Positions 43,558-51,985 of a stretch of 64,000 bases of DNA are shown piece after piece; position 1 is the first letter of the stretch; every line of letters begins with the position of its first letter. The translations under genes and the position numbers were made by a program. The notes beneath the pieces are model-generated. The model searched no databases. It worked only from the letters and a program-made list of their open reading frames with translations, and was not told the DNA's origin. Origin of the DNA: Planctomycetota bacterium (GTDB lineage Bacteria; Planctomycetota; Phycisphaerae; Phycisphaerales; SM1A02); the NCBI GenBank assembly GCA_022560875.1, contig JADFSH010000005.1, positions 1 through 64,000 on the forward strand, given 5' to 3'.

Positions 43558-44883
43558 TTGGCTGAAACGAATTCAACTGAACGATTCTCATCCCTCACCA
43601 CCATGATCATCGCCACCGCGGGGGTCGCCATCGGCCTGGGCAACATCTGGCGTTTTCCGTACATGATGATGGACTACGGCGGGGCGGCGTTTCTGCTGGT
43701 TTATCTCGTCATCGTGTTCCTCATCGGGATTCCGGCGCTCATGGCCGAGTTGGCGCTCGGACGACACACGCGACACGGACCTATGGGGGCTTTTGCCGAA
43801 GTCAGAATGCCGGGCTCCTCTCTCATCTCCGGAGTGCTGCTGCTGACCATCTTCATGGCCTGTTCATATTACGGGGTCATCCTGGCCCAGGTGTTGGCAT
43901 CCGCATTCGAATATTCCCGTCATGTCCTGCTCGCCCGGGATGCCCCAATTTTCGACGCATCGAAAATTGGTTTCTGGCACACCATGACGTTCGTAGCCGT
44001 AACCTCCCTTCTATGTTGTGGAGCGCTGATGTTCGGAGTGAAACGCGGGATTGAACGCCTGAGCATGATCGCGCTTCCAGTGTTCTTCCTGATGTTTGTC
44101 ATCCTCATCATCCGGGTTCTCACGTTGCCCGGCGCTATGGCGGCTTTAACAGATTATCTCAAACCCAACATGAAGGCGTTTCAACCCGAGACATTCCTTG
44201 CCGCCCTGGGACAGGCGTTTTTTTCGATGGGGCTGGGGGGAACTCTCATGGTCACCTATGGCAGCTACATGCGCCGCGAAGACGCCATCCCCAAGGCGGC
44301 GGTGGTCACGGCCATGACCGACATGCTGGCCGCGGTCATGGCGGGCATGATCGTCATCCCCGCGGCGCTCGCGCTCAGTGTCAATCTTGGCGGCGGCGGT
44401 CCGAGTCTTTTCTTTGTAGTCATGCCGCAGGTTTTCGAAGTCATGCCCTCCGGCACCCTGTTCAGTTCCATCTTCTTTGTGTCGGTGTTCATCGTCGCCC
44501 TGCTTTCGCTGATGGCGGGATACGAAGTGATCGTCAGCGCCGCCAATCAAAAGCTGGGGCTATCGAGACGAACCACCCTGAGCATTATCTTCGTATCGCA
44601 GATCCTCCTGGCGATCCCCGCCCTCACAATCGGAAGCTACATCCAATACAGCGACCTTATCTGGGGCTCGACAATGCACCCCGTGGGATGCGCCTTCGCG
44701 GTCATCGCCTTCGCGTGGTGCCTGAATCGCGCCACGGCACTCCAGGCGATCAGCCCCGGGTCGGAACTTCCCTTCAAGAATCTTTTAATCGTCTGGCTTC
44801 GATATGTTATCCCGGTCACCATCATCGTCATCATCGTCGGCGGCTGGTGGCCGACGGTTTCAAGCTGGCTCAGCGGCGGATGA
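43558..44883 (+). CDS. Sodium:neurotransmitter-type (NSS/SNF) symporter
   Basis: 441 residues, about 11-12 helices, with a TTG start supported by GAGG 6 bases upstream. The NSS signature ATAGVAIGLGNIWRFPYM is at the N-terminus, followed by GGAAFLLVYL and ELALGRHTRHGPMGAF. Bacterial NSS members (such as TnaT and LeuT) import amino acids with sodium, and the family includes tryptophan transporters. It is the first gene of a plus-strand block ending in an amidohydrolase, which suggests it feeds the enzymes that follow. The exact substrate is not visible. Confidence 0.92.
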   Translation: MAETNSTERFSSLTTMIIATAGVAIGLGNIWRFPYMMMDYGGAAFLLVYLVIVFLIGIPALMAELALGRHTRHGPMGAFAEVRMPGSSLISGVLLLTIFMACSYYGVILAQVLASAFEYSRHVLLARDAPIFDASKIGFWHTMTFVAVTSLLCCGALMFGVKRGIERLSMIALPVFFLMFVILIIRVLTLPGAMAALTDYLKPNMKAFQPETFLAALGQAFFSMGLGGTLMVTYGSYMRREDAIPKAAVVTAMTDMLAAVMAGMIVIPAALALSVNLGGGGPSLFFVVMPQVFEVMPSGTLFSSIFFVSVFIVALLSLMAGYEVIVSAANQKLGLSRRTTLSIIFVSQILLAIPALTIGSYIQYSDLIWGSTMHPVGCAFAVIAFAWCLNRATALQAISPGSELPFKNLLIVWLRYVIPVTIIVIIVGGWWPTVSSWLSGG

Positions 44884-44944
44884 AAGATGAAAACAACCTC
44901 TTCCCAAGCCAACATTGTGTTTGATTTGTTACTGTGACGCATCC

Positions 44945-45463
44945 ATGCCCGTCTCCAAACCCAACTCGCAGATCATCTACGACGCGCTGAAGGCGTGTGA
45001 TATCAGAATTATCTCCGCCCTGCCGGAGACCTGGCTGGTGCATCTGATCCGCATGGGCGATGACGACCCGGACATGACGCTGGTTCGTCTCGCCAAGGAG
45101 GAGGAGGGGGTAGGCATCTCCGCCGGGGCGCATCTGGCCGGGGTCAAGTCCGCCATGCTCATGCAGAATCACGGCTTCCTCGCCTCCATCAACGCCATCG
45201 TCTCCTGCGCTCAGCTTTATCGCATCCCCCTGCTCATGATCATCAGCCATCGTGGATGGTTCGGTGAAAAGGATCCCTGGCAGACCGAGGGCGGGCTGGT
45301 GACCATACCCGTGCTTGAAGCGCTCGACATTCCTCATACCACACTCGATGATCCCGACACTGTCGAACTTCGGATTCACAAGGCTCAAACCCTTGCCGAA
45401 GCCTCCAGCCGACCCGTTGCATTGCTGCTCGATCGCGATCTGATGTGGGAGGATGACGCATGA
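44945..45463 (+). CDS. TPP-dependent decarboxylase, alpha (Pyr-domain) subunit
   Basis: 172 residues. It matches the alpha subunit of split thiamine-diphosphate enzymes such as sulfopyruvate decarboxylase ComD and phosphonopyruvate decarboxylase. The segment LAKEEEGVGISAGAHLAG carries the conserved Glu that activates the cofactor, and QNHGFLASINAIVSC is also typical. The start at 44945 (MPVSKPNS) is chosen over an upstream Met at 44915. Its stop overlaps the next start by 4 bases (ATGA), so the alpha and beta chains should be made in equal amounts. The substrate is probably a 2-oxo acid; which one is unknown. Confidence 0.85.
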   Translation: MPVSKPNSQIIYDALKACDIRIISALPETWLVHLIRMGDDDPDMTLVRLAKEEEGVGISAGAHLAGVKSAMLMQNHGFLASINAIVSCAQLYRIPLLMIISHRGWFGEKDPWQTEGGLVTIPVLEALDIPHTTLDDPDTVELRIHKAQTLAEASSRPVALLLDRDLMWEDDA

Positions 45464-46836
45464 AGCGACTTGATGCGCTCAATGCCATTTACCCGCAAAT
45501 TGAGCGTTGCGTGGTGGTCACGATCATGGGAGCGGTGTCCGCGGAATTGCAGTCCATCGGCCACAAGCCAAATTTCTTTTATCTCCAGCATGCGATGGGG
45601 CTGGCGTCCTCAATGGGACTGGGCATCGCCCTGGCCCGCCCGGAACTGAAGGTCGTGGTCCTCGATGGCGATGGCTCGGTCCTCATGAACCTCGGCGGCT
45701 ACACCACCCTGGCCCGCTACCACCCCCGGAATCTCCTGCATGTTGTTTTTGATAACGAAAGCCTCCTCTCGGTGGGCGGTTTTCCCACGGCGACCTCGAC
45801 GGGAAGCGATCTGGAGAAGATCGCAAAGGGGGCGGGGATCCCTCGGGCATCAACGGTACACAACCTCGAGGATTTCACCGCCGCATTCGATGAAGCGTTG
45901 AATGCCGATGAACTGACTTCCCTCATCGCCAAGGTCGAGGCGGTCGGCCCGGCGGCATTCGTCACCGACCTGCCCCTGCTGGAGAACCGTTTTCAATTCC
46001 AACGATGGCTGCGGGACGAGGCCCACACGATTGCCCGCAATAAAAAGGAGTCGGATGTGTCGAATGTGCTTACGCAGCTTGCCGAGGAACTGGCTTCGGG
46101 ATCATTAAAGGTGGTCGATCTCACCCAACCGCTTGGCCCGGATACGCCGGTGATCGGCCTCCCGCCGGAGTTCGCCCCGTCGCCGGGCGTGAGTATAGAT
46201 GAGATCTCGCGTTATGACGACAAGGGGCCAGCGTGGTACTGGAACATCCTCCGTTTCGGCGAACATACCGGCACGCACTTCGACGCCCCCGTTCACTGGG
46301 TCACGGGGAAAGATCTGCCCGACAATGCCTGCGACACCATCGACCCGAATCGATTCGTCGGCCCGGCGTGCGTCATCGACTGCGCCCTGGAATCGCAGGG
46401 CGATCCGGATTTCCTTCTCACCCCGGAGCGTATCGAGGAATGGGAGAGCGAGCACGGCAGCATTCCCGCCGGCTCGTGGGTTTTGCTGCGTACAGACTGG
46501 TCGAAACGAAGCGGCGCTGATTCGTTCATCAATGCCGACGATAACGGCCCCCACAGTCCGGGGCCGAACAAGGAAGCCGCCGAATTGCTGGCGATTGACC
46601 GCGATGTGCTGGGCTTCGGGGTGGAAACCATCGGCACGGATGCCGGGCAGGCCCATTCCTTCGACCCGCCCTTCCCTAATCACACCATCATGCATGGGGC
46701 GGGCAAGTTCGGCCTGGCGAGCCTGACCAACCTCGATCAACTCCCGGCCACCGGCGCGATCGTAATTGCCGCCCCCCTGAAAATAGTGAACGGCAGCGGC
46801 AGTCCCCTTCGAGTGCTGGCGATCACAAAGGCTTGA
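45460..46836 (+). CDS. Fusion of TPP-dependent beta subunit with a cyclase/hydrolase domain
   Basis: 458 residues. Residues 1 to about 190 are the PP domain of a TPP enzyme: LQHAMGLASSMGLGIALARP, then G70-D-G72-S followed by Asn99 in FDN, the GDG-x26-N cofactor motif. Residues about 205-458 are a PF04199-type cyclase domain with H269-T-G-T-H273-F-D275-A-P-V-H279, the metal motif of kynurenine formamidase and isatin hydrolase. The linker (about 190-205) is charged. Overlap with the alpha gene is 4 bases. One polypeptide thus joins ring or amide hydrolysis to 2-oxo acid decarboxylation. The domain calls are firm; the pathway is inferred. Confidence 0.87.
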   Translation: MKRLDALNAIYPQIERCVVVTIMGAVSAELQSIGHKPNFFYLQHAMGLASSMGLGIALARPELKVVVLDGDGSVLMNLGGYTTLARYHPRNLLHVVFDNESLLSVGGFPTATSTGSDLEKIAKGAGIPRASTVHNLEDFTAAFDEALNADELTSLIAKVEAVGPAAFVTDLPLLENRFQFQRWLRDEAHTIARNKKESDVSNVLTQLAEELASGSLKVVDLTQPLGPDTPVIGLPPEFAPSPGVSIDEISRYDDKGPAWYWNILRFGEHTGTHFDAPVHWVTGKDLPDNACDTIDPNRFVGPACVIDCALESQGDPDFLLTPERIEEWESEHGSIPAGSWVLLRTDWSKRSGADSFINADDNGPHSPGPNKEAAELLAIDRDVLGFGVETIGTDAGQAHSFDPPFPNHTIMHGAGKFGLASLTNLDQLPATGAIVIAAPLKIVNGSGSPLRVLAITKA

Positions 46837-46900
46837 ACTTCCCAATGGCTCTGACTATTTGTAGCAATACGCGGAGGAGTCAGATCGAATTTCAGAGGGT

Positions 46901-46916
46901 AGGAGGATAGACACTG
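46901..46916 (+). promoter_or_regulatory. Perfect Shine-Dalgarno pointing to a CTG start
   Basis: AGGAGG at 46901-46906 is followed by 7 bases and then CTG at 46914, in frame with the permease. A TAG at 46908 closes the frame upstream. Between 46914 and the ATG at 46962 no ATG, GTG or TTG is in frame, and the ATG has GGAG directly abutting it, too close to serve. The site therefore favours CTG. Confidence 0.65.
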
Positions 46917-48260
46917 TCTGAAAGCGAATCGCTTTCGAAGAACGAATCATCCGCGCCGGAGATGCGCCGGGCGATTCGCCTGCCCCACGCGACCGCGATG
47001 GTGGTCGGCACTATTATCGGTGCGTCTATCTTTGTACAGCCTTCCGAAGTCACCGGACTGATCCCCTCGATTCCGGGTGCGTTGCTGGTGTGGGGATGCG
47101 CGGGAATTCTGACCCTCATCGGCGCCCTGGTTTGCGCTGAGCTGTCATCGATATTCAAGGAATCGGGGGGGGTTTATGTCTATCTTCGTGAATCGTATGG
47201 TCCAGTGCTGGGGTTTCTGTGGGGCTGGGCGATGTTCTGGATCATGCACTCGGGGATCATCGCCGTCATTGCCGTGGTCTTTGCCCGGTACACGGCCTAC
47301 CTGTTTCCCATGGGTGAATCCGGCAAGATAGCAACCGCCATCGGGTCCATCTGGGTACTTTCCATCATCAATTATCTCGGGGTCAGGCATGGAAGCACCC
47401 TCCAGACATTGTTCACGCTGGGAAAGCTCCTGGCCATCGCATTCATCATCATCGTCGGGTTCGCCTGGGGCTCAATGCTGCCTGAGCATTTCGTCACCCC
47501 GAGCCATCCCGGGCCGGTGACAGTGAGTCATTTCTTCACGGCACTGGTGGCAGGATTGTTCGCCTTCGGCGGATGGCACATGGTCACCTACAACTCGGAG
47601 GAAACCGTCGATCCTCAAAAGACGATTCCGCGGGCCCTGATCATGGGCACGTTGATAGTCACGGCGTGCTACATCGCGATGAACACGGTGTACCTGTACG
47701 TTCTGCCCCTGGAAACCGTCGCTGCCTCGAAACAAGTTGCCGCCGACGCCGCTGAAATCGTCATTGGAAGTGGCGGCGCAAAAATCGTATCCGGCATCGT
47801 CATGTTCTCAACATTCGGGGCTCTGAGCGGCATCGTGCTCGCCGGCCCCCGCGTGTATATGGCCATGTCCCGCGACGGTTTGCTGTTTCGATGGTTCGGC
47901 GATATTCACCCGGTTTTCCGCACGCCTCATAAAGCTATCCTCATGCAGGCGTTGTGGGCATCCACGCTGGTGGCGACGGGATCGTTTCGAACCCTGTTTA
48001 CCAGGGTGATCTATACGGAATGGATATTCTTCGGTCTCATGACGATCGGGTTGTTCATCCTGCGTCGAAGAAATATTCGGGGGAGTTATTCCGCCTGGGG
48101 CTATCCCATACTTCCGGCAATTTTTGTGGCATCATCATTCGCCATCGTCATCAACCAGATCATCGTCGATCCGAAAGAGAGCAGCATCGGCCTCGGCTTC
48201 GTGCTGCTCGGACTGCCTGTCTATTACCTGTGGACGTACTTTTCACCCCGGAGCCGGTAA
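46914..48260 (+). CDS. APC-family amino-acid permease (apparent CTG start)
   Basis: 448 residues if begun at CTG 46914, 432 from the ATG at 46962. The longer form adds a polar N-terminus (SESESLSKNESSAPEM). About 12 helices. APC features include VGTIIGASIFVQPSEVTG in helix 1 and ELSSIFKESGGVYVYLRESY in helix 2-3, followed by FAFGGWHMVTYNSEETVDPQ in helix 6. The family includes LAT-like exchangers and amino-acid/polyamine carriers. It is the second transporter in the operon, which suggests both uptake of a substrate and export or exchange of a product. It lies 3 bases before the amidohydrolase gene. Confidence 0.88.
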   Translation: MSESESLSKNESSAPEMRRAIRLPHATAMVVGTIIGASIFVQPSEVTGLIPSIPGALLVWGCAGILTLIGALVCAELSSIFKESGGVYVYLRESYGPVLGFLWGWAMFWIMHSGIIAVIAVVFARYTAYLFPMGESGKIATAIGSIWVLSIINYLGVRHGSTLQTLFTLGKLLAIAFIIIVGFAWGSMLPEHFVTPSHPGPVTVSHFFTALVAGLFAFGGWHMVTYNSEETVDPQKTIPRALIMGTLIVTACYIAMNTVYLYVLPLETVAASKQVAADAAEIVIGSGGAKIVSGIVMFSTFGALSGIVLAGPRVYMAMSRDGLLFRWFGDIHPVFRTPHKAILMQALWASTLVATGSFRTLFTRVIYTEWIFFGLMTIGLFILRRRNIRGSYSAWGYPILPAIFVASSFAIVINQIIVDPKESSIGLGFVLLGLPVYYLWTYFSPRSR

Positions 48261-48263
48261 CGC

Positions 48264-49244
48264 ATGACCATCATCGACTTTCATAATCATTTCTATCCGC
48301 CCCAATACATTGAAGCTCTCAAGTCCGGATCGAGCCACTACAAGATCACCGTTGATGACGACGGGAATCCGGTGCTTCATTCACCGGGAGACATAAATTA
48401 CATTGTCCCCGGCCATCGTGATATCGACTTCCGGCAAAACGTACTCGATGAGATGGGCATAGACCGGCAGGTGATCACCTTCACCGCCCCGGGTACGCTC
48501 ATCGAAACGCCCGAACGCTCCGTCGAACTTTCCCGCCTGGTCAATGATTGCCTGGCCGCCATCGTACGGGATCGCCCTGAGCGTTTCTCTTCGCTGGCCA
48601 CTCTGCCCCTGAACGATCCGGAGGCGTCAGTGGCCGAGTTTGAGCGGGCGACGGGAGAATTGGGATTCCCGGGGGTCATGCTTTATAGCAATGTCAACGG
48701 GGTGGCGCTGGCCGATGAACGCTTCTGGCCGATCTACGAGCGCGCCAGCGACGCCAAGACAGTCCTTTATATACATCCGACCTATCCCGTCGGGGTGGAG
48801 GCGATGCAGGAGTATTGGCTCATGCCGTTGGTGGGCTTTCTTTTTGATACCACCCTTGCCGCGACCGCCCTTGTTTTCAGCGGGGTGGTCGAGCGATTCC
48901 CCGGCATCCGCTGGGTGCTGAGTCATCTCGGGGGGGCGATCCCCTATCTCGCGGAACGGCTTGATCGAGGATACGAGGCGTTTCCGGACTGCCGCGCCAA
49001 CATCAGCAAACCGCCTACGGAATACCTGAAGAAATTCTATTACGACACCGTCAATTTCGATCCGAATGCCCTGCAACTCGCCATTGATTTTGCGGGTTCC
49101 GATCACATCCTCGCGGGAAGTGACTATCCGCATCAGATCGGATCCCTTCAGAAAATGGGGGAAAGCCTTCAGTCACTTGATGTATCGGAAGAGGACCGCT
49201 CGATGATTCTCGGCGGGAACGCCGCTCGATTGCTGGGATTGTGA
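48264..49244 (+). CDS. ACMSD-like amidohydrolase (amidohydrolase_2 family)
   Basis: 326 residues. The metal site reads DFHNHFYPPQYIEAL (His-x-His), then YIHPTYP, LSHLGGAIPYLAERLDRGYE, and GSDYPHQIGSLQ (catalytic Asp). This is the TIM-barrel family of 2-amino-3-carboxymuconate-6-semialdehyde decarboxylase (ACMSD), resorcylate decarboxylases and some hydratases, so it likely decarboxylates or hydrates an aromatic-derived acid. GGAG precedes the start. It ends the catabolic operon before a hairpin with T-run. Together with the cyclase domain it recalls parts of the kynurenine route, but other kyn genes are absent. Confidence 0.85.
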   Translation: MTIIDFHNHFYPPQYIEALKSGSSHYKITVDDDGNPVLHSPGDINYIVPGHRDIDFRQNVLDEMGIDRQVITFTAPGTLIETPERSVELSRLVNDCLAAIVRDRPERFSSLATLPLNDPEASVAEFERATGELGFPGVMLYSNVNGVALADERFWPIYERASDAKTVLYIHPTYPVGVEAMQEYWLMPLVGFLFDTTLAATALVFSGVVERFPGIRWVLSHLGGAIPYLAERLDRGYEAFPDCRANISKPPTEYLKKFYYDTVNFDPNALQLAIDFAGSDHILAGSDYPHQIGSLQKMGESLQSLDVSEEDRSMILGGNAARLLGL

Positions 49245-49247
49245 TCG

Positions 49248-49271
49248 AGTCGAAGCCGGGATCGACTTTTT
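49248..49271 (+). terminator. Likely intrinsic terminator after the amidohydrolase
   Basis: A 6-bp stem (AGTCGA at 49248-49253 with TCGACT at 49262-49267) and an 8-base loop are followed by a T-run to 49271. It starts 4 bases after the stop codon. The stem is short, so strength is moderate at best. Confidence 0.45.
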
Positions 49272-49388
49272 GAGCGGGACCGGGTCGTGACTTCGTAGAT
49301 GGCAATTCATTTGTGCTACACTGATCGAAAGCCCCAACCATCACCGACGGGACCGGGGTCGGTATGGGAAAGCAGGATCGGTTTATAG

Positions 49389-51368
49389 ATGATGCAGCCA
49401 CATTGGAACCTCCCTGACGAATATGCGGCCATACCGCTGGACGCCACCGGGACTCCGGGATCGCTGCGCATTTGTGTGATCGTCCGTCGTGAGGCCGAGC
49501 CGATCGGAGGACATTTCATCTCCATCGCCAATCATCTGGACGCCAGAACCGTCCTGGGTTGTCTCGGTGATGCCGACGGGAATGTACATCAATGGCTGGA
49601 GATTTCGATCCAGGATGCCGATCGTATGGTCGAGTCGCTCTCCGCCTCTCGGCGGGTCTTGAACAATAAAATTCTCGATGAGCGTTGGAAGCGTCAGAGC
49701 ATTGCCGAAAACAATCCGCCCTACGGCCCCCTGCTGACCTGCGGCTGGGAGCAGAATCACCCTCCCCCCCTCCTGCTCGACCTCAAGAACTCCCGACCGA
49801 TCACCCCGACTGACATGACTTCGGGAGAGATCTGGCAACTCTGCGAAGATGACGCGGCGCTCAGTGGAGCGGGACTCGAACCCTACAGTTCATCGCTTCA
49901 TCGTTATCTCTGGCTTCCGAACCAGGCAGAAGAGTCAACCTTCCTTCCCGTCACCGCCAACGCGCCGACGAATGAGCGATGCGTCACCCCTGAGTCGGCC
50001 ATCAAGGACTATGCCGAACTCGAACCGCTTAATCTCGGGGGGGGGCTGCTGCGGGTGAGGGAATTTCTTCCTATCCGGTATGAAGCATTCAATGATGTTC
50101 TGAGCGGCGAAGCCTGGAAAGGCGTGCGTCACGGACGGATCGATATCGACCTGGGACAGAATCTCGAAAAGCTCAATACGGTGACCGATGATCACAAACT
50201 TGGCGACGGGTGGCTCTTTCAGGGACATCATGGTCGCTGGGGTCGTCTGGTGGAGACGCTGCATCTGAAGCTTCGCGCCCTCTCCAACGCCTTTGAATCG
50301 GTCCGCGAGACCGTCCGTCGTACTCAGACGCCTCTGCTGAATCTGGAAGCGGAAAGTTTCAATATCAGGATGGGCGAATTCGGCAGTGGATTGCCCTTTC
50401 TGTGGTCGGCGAAGACGGTACTCACCAATCCGGGCGAAGCGGTCGCCCTGCCGATCGAATCCAGTGAGCTTCAGTACTTCCTGCAACCGGACTCCGAGTC
50501 TTCTTCGATCTATCAACAGGCCTCAGCCATATCGCGCACCCGCGGGCGCGCGATGGTTCGCATCCGGGAACTGATCGCCGATTCGGAAACGGAATCAATC
50601 GTGGCGGGAACGCTGGTGACCCAGGAGCGTCTGGAGTTTGCCCGCAATGATCTTCTGTGGCTCCGTATGGAACTTAAAAAGGGGCACTTCGACCTCTTCG
50701 TGCATCTTGATGAATCGGAAGCCATGGCCGGCGGCGAATGGCGGTTCCGCACGATATCCCAGCATTTCTCGGAAGATGTGCGAGACATGCTCAAGGAGGC
50801 GACGGGCGTTCCCATTTCCGATGTCCGTTTCGAGATGCTCCCCCTGCTCAGCACCCCGTATGACCTTTATGCGCTGGCGGTGTTGGGAGTACGAACGCTA
50901 CTTGTGGACAAGGACAATTCACTTCCCATCGCGCTTGACGAAGTAATGAGCCTGGCCCGCCAGGTGGCGATCGAGCATGAGGAAAGCGTTTCGCTCCGGG
51001 ACCGCATCGACACCATTTTCCAGCGTGATCCCCGCTGGGGGGAAGTCATCGGGCCCCACCGCATCACCCACCGGCCCCTGACCCCGGAGGAAGCCCTGGA
51101 CCTCATCCCCAGCGAACTGTGGTACGACACGCTGGGCATGCTGGTGCGTCTCTTCCCCGGGGTGGGCGCCGACTCGATTTGTCGTGATTTTGCCGACGCA
51201 CCGATCGGAGGCATTCATCGGATCTTCGATCCCGCCATTCATGATCTTGGCGGCCTGCTTCTGCGTACCCGCAGTCTGATTGTGATAGACTGGCGATACA
51301 ATCGTGAGATTAATGCCATCATTCGCCGCTTCGCCACGGGTCATGAAGGGGCGATGCTGGTATCATGA
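49389..51368 (+). CDS. Unrecognised 659-residue protein heading the T6SS-like operon
   Basis: 659 residues, no signal peptide or membrane helix. The text is rich in acidic residues and Trp, with segments such as YFLQPDSESSSIYQQ and LRTRSLIVIDWRYNREINAI. No family recognised. It is not obviously TssB, C, E, F, G or A. AGGA lies 11 bases before the start. The gene lies immediately upstream of a lipoprotein and the rest of the T6SS-like genes, all on the same strand and close together, so it is likely a cytoplasmic accessory or baseplate-like component of that system. That role is an inference from position. Confidence 0.6.
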   Translation: MMQPHWNLPDEYAAIPLDATGTPGSLRICVIVRREAEPIGGHFISIANHLDARTVLGCLGDADGNVHQWLEISIQDADRMVESLSASRRVLNNKILDERWKRQSIAENNPPYGPLLTCGWEQNHPPPLLLDLKNSRPITPTDMTSGEIWQLCEDDAALSGAGLEPYSSSLHRYLWLPNQAEESTFLPVTANAPTNERCVTPESAIKDYAELEPLNLGGGLLRVREFLPIRYEAFNDVLSGEAWKGVRHGRIDIDLGQNLEKLNTVTDDHKLGDGWLFQGHHGRWGRLVETLHLKLRALSNAFESVRETVRRTQTPLLNLEAESFNIRMGEFGSGLPFLWSAKTVLTNPGEAVALPIESSELQYFLQPDSESSSIYQQASAISRTRGRAMVRIRELIADSETESIVAGTLVTQERLEFARNDLLWLRMELKKGHFDLFVHLDESEAMAGGEWRFRTISQHFSEDVRDMLKEATGVPISDVRFEMLPLLSTPYDLYALAVLGVRTLLVDKDNSLPIALDEVMSLARQVAIEHEESVSLRDRIDTIFQRDPRWGEVIGPHRITHRPLTPEEALDLIPSELWYDTLGMLVRLFPGVGADSICRDFADAPIGGIHRIFDPAIHDLGGLLLRTRSLIVIDWRYNREINAIIRRFATGHEGAMLVS

Positions 51369-51424
51369 ATCGACTCAGTTTTTCAAGTAGCACACCATCA
51401 CCATGTGTCAGGGAGACTCACTTC

Positions 51425-51958
51425 ATGAAAATCCACTGCCGAATCGTACGACTGGGCGTTCTGTCATTCGTCCTGATGTTCACCCTGGGCTGCAGCCATT
51501 CACCGACGATGGGCAAGTACACCTATCGTGTCACACTGGACAGCGCATTACTCGACAAAAACACAAATATGATGCCTTCCATTGAAGTCGATTTCGTCGG
51601 CGTCAATGAATCTGAAAGCGATCGCTGGATCGGTTATAATATTGACGACTACTTCACGCCGGGCAATCCGCAACGTGCAAATGCCGATCGCTACACGATG
51701 CCGTTCACAAACGATAAGTCTTCAGCCCAGACGCTTTCCGCCGGATCCAGCAACTGGAATAGTTGGCAGGGATCCGGCGCGAAAAACATGATCATTCTCG
51801 CCAGTATTCCCCTCTCCAGCAGCCAGTTTGCCGTCGATCCCCGCCGACTGGTACTCCCGCTGGACCGGGCGCGATGGGGACGCGGCATGACCATCGAGTT
51901 GTTGATCAAACCCAGCGGAATCGTGTTGATGACCGCCATGAGACCGGTGAAAGAATAA
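51425..51958 (+). CDS. T6SS-associated lipoprotein in the TssJ role
   Basis: 177 residues from 51425 (GGGAG lies 9 bases upstream). The signal ends in a lipobox LGC-S, giving a lipid-anchored Cys near residue 21. A beta-rich mature domain follows (YTYRVTLDSALLDKN, SIEVDFVGVNESESDRWIGY, AKNMIILASIPLSSSQF). TssJ is the outer-membrane lipoprotein that contacts TssM, and a small beta-sandwich lipoprotein in the same operon is what one expects. Direct similarity to TssJ is weak by eye. The frame also opens at 51365, overlapping the previous stop, but that start would bury the signal peptide. Confidence 0.6.
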   Translation: MKIHCRIVRLGVLSFVLMFTLGCSHSPTMGKYTYRVTLDSALLDKNTNMMPSIEVDFVGVNESESDRWIGYNIDDYFTPGNPQRANADRYTMPFTNDKSSAQTLSAGSSNWNSWQGSGAKNMIILASIPLSSSQFAVDPRRLVLPLDRARWGRGMTIELLIKPSGIVLMTAMRPVKE

Positions 51959-51985
51959 AACCCCGTCGTACCGAGAGGCCGCATC

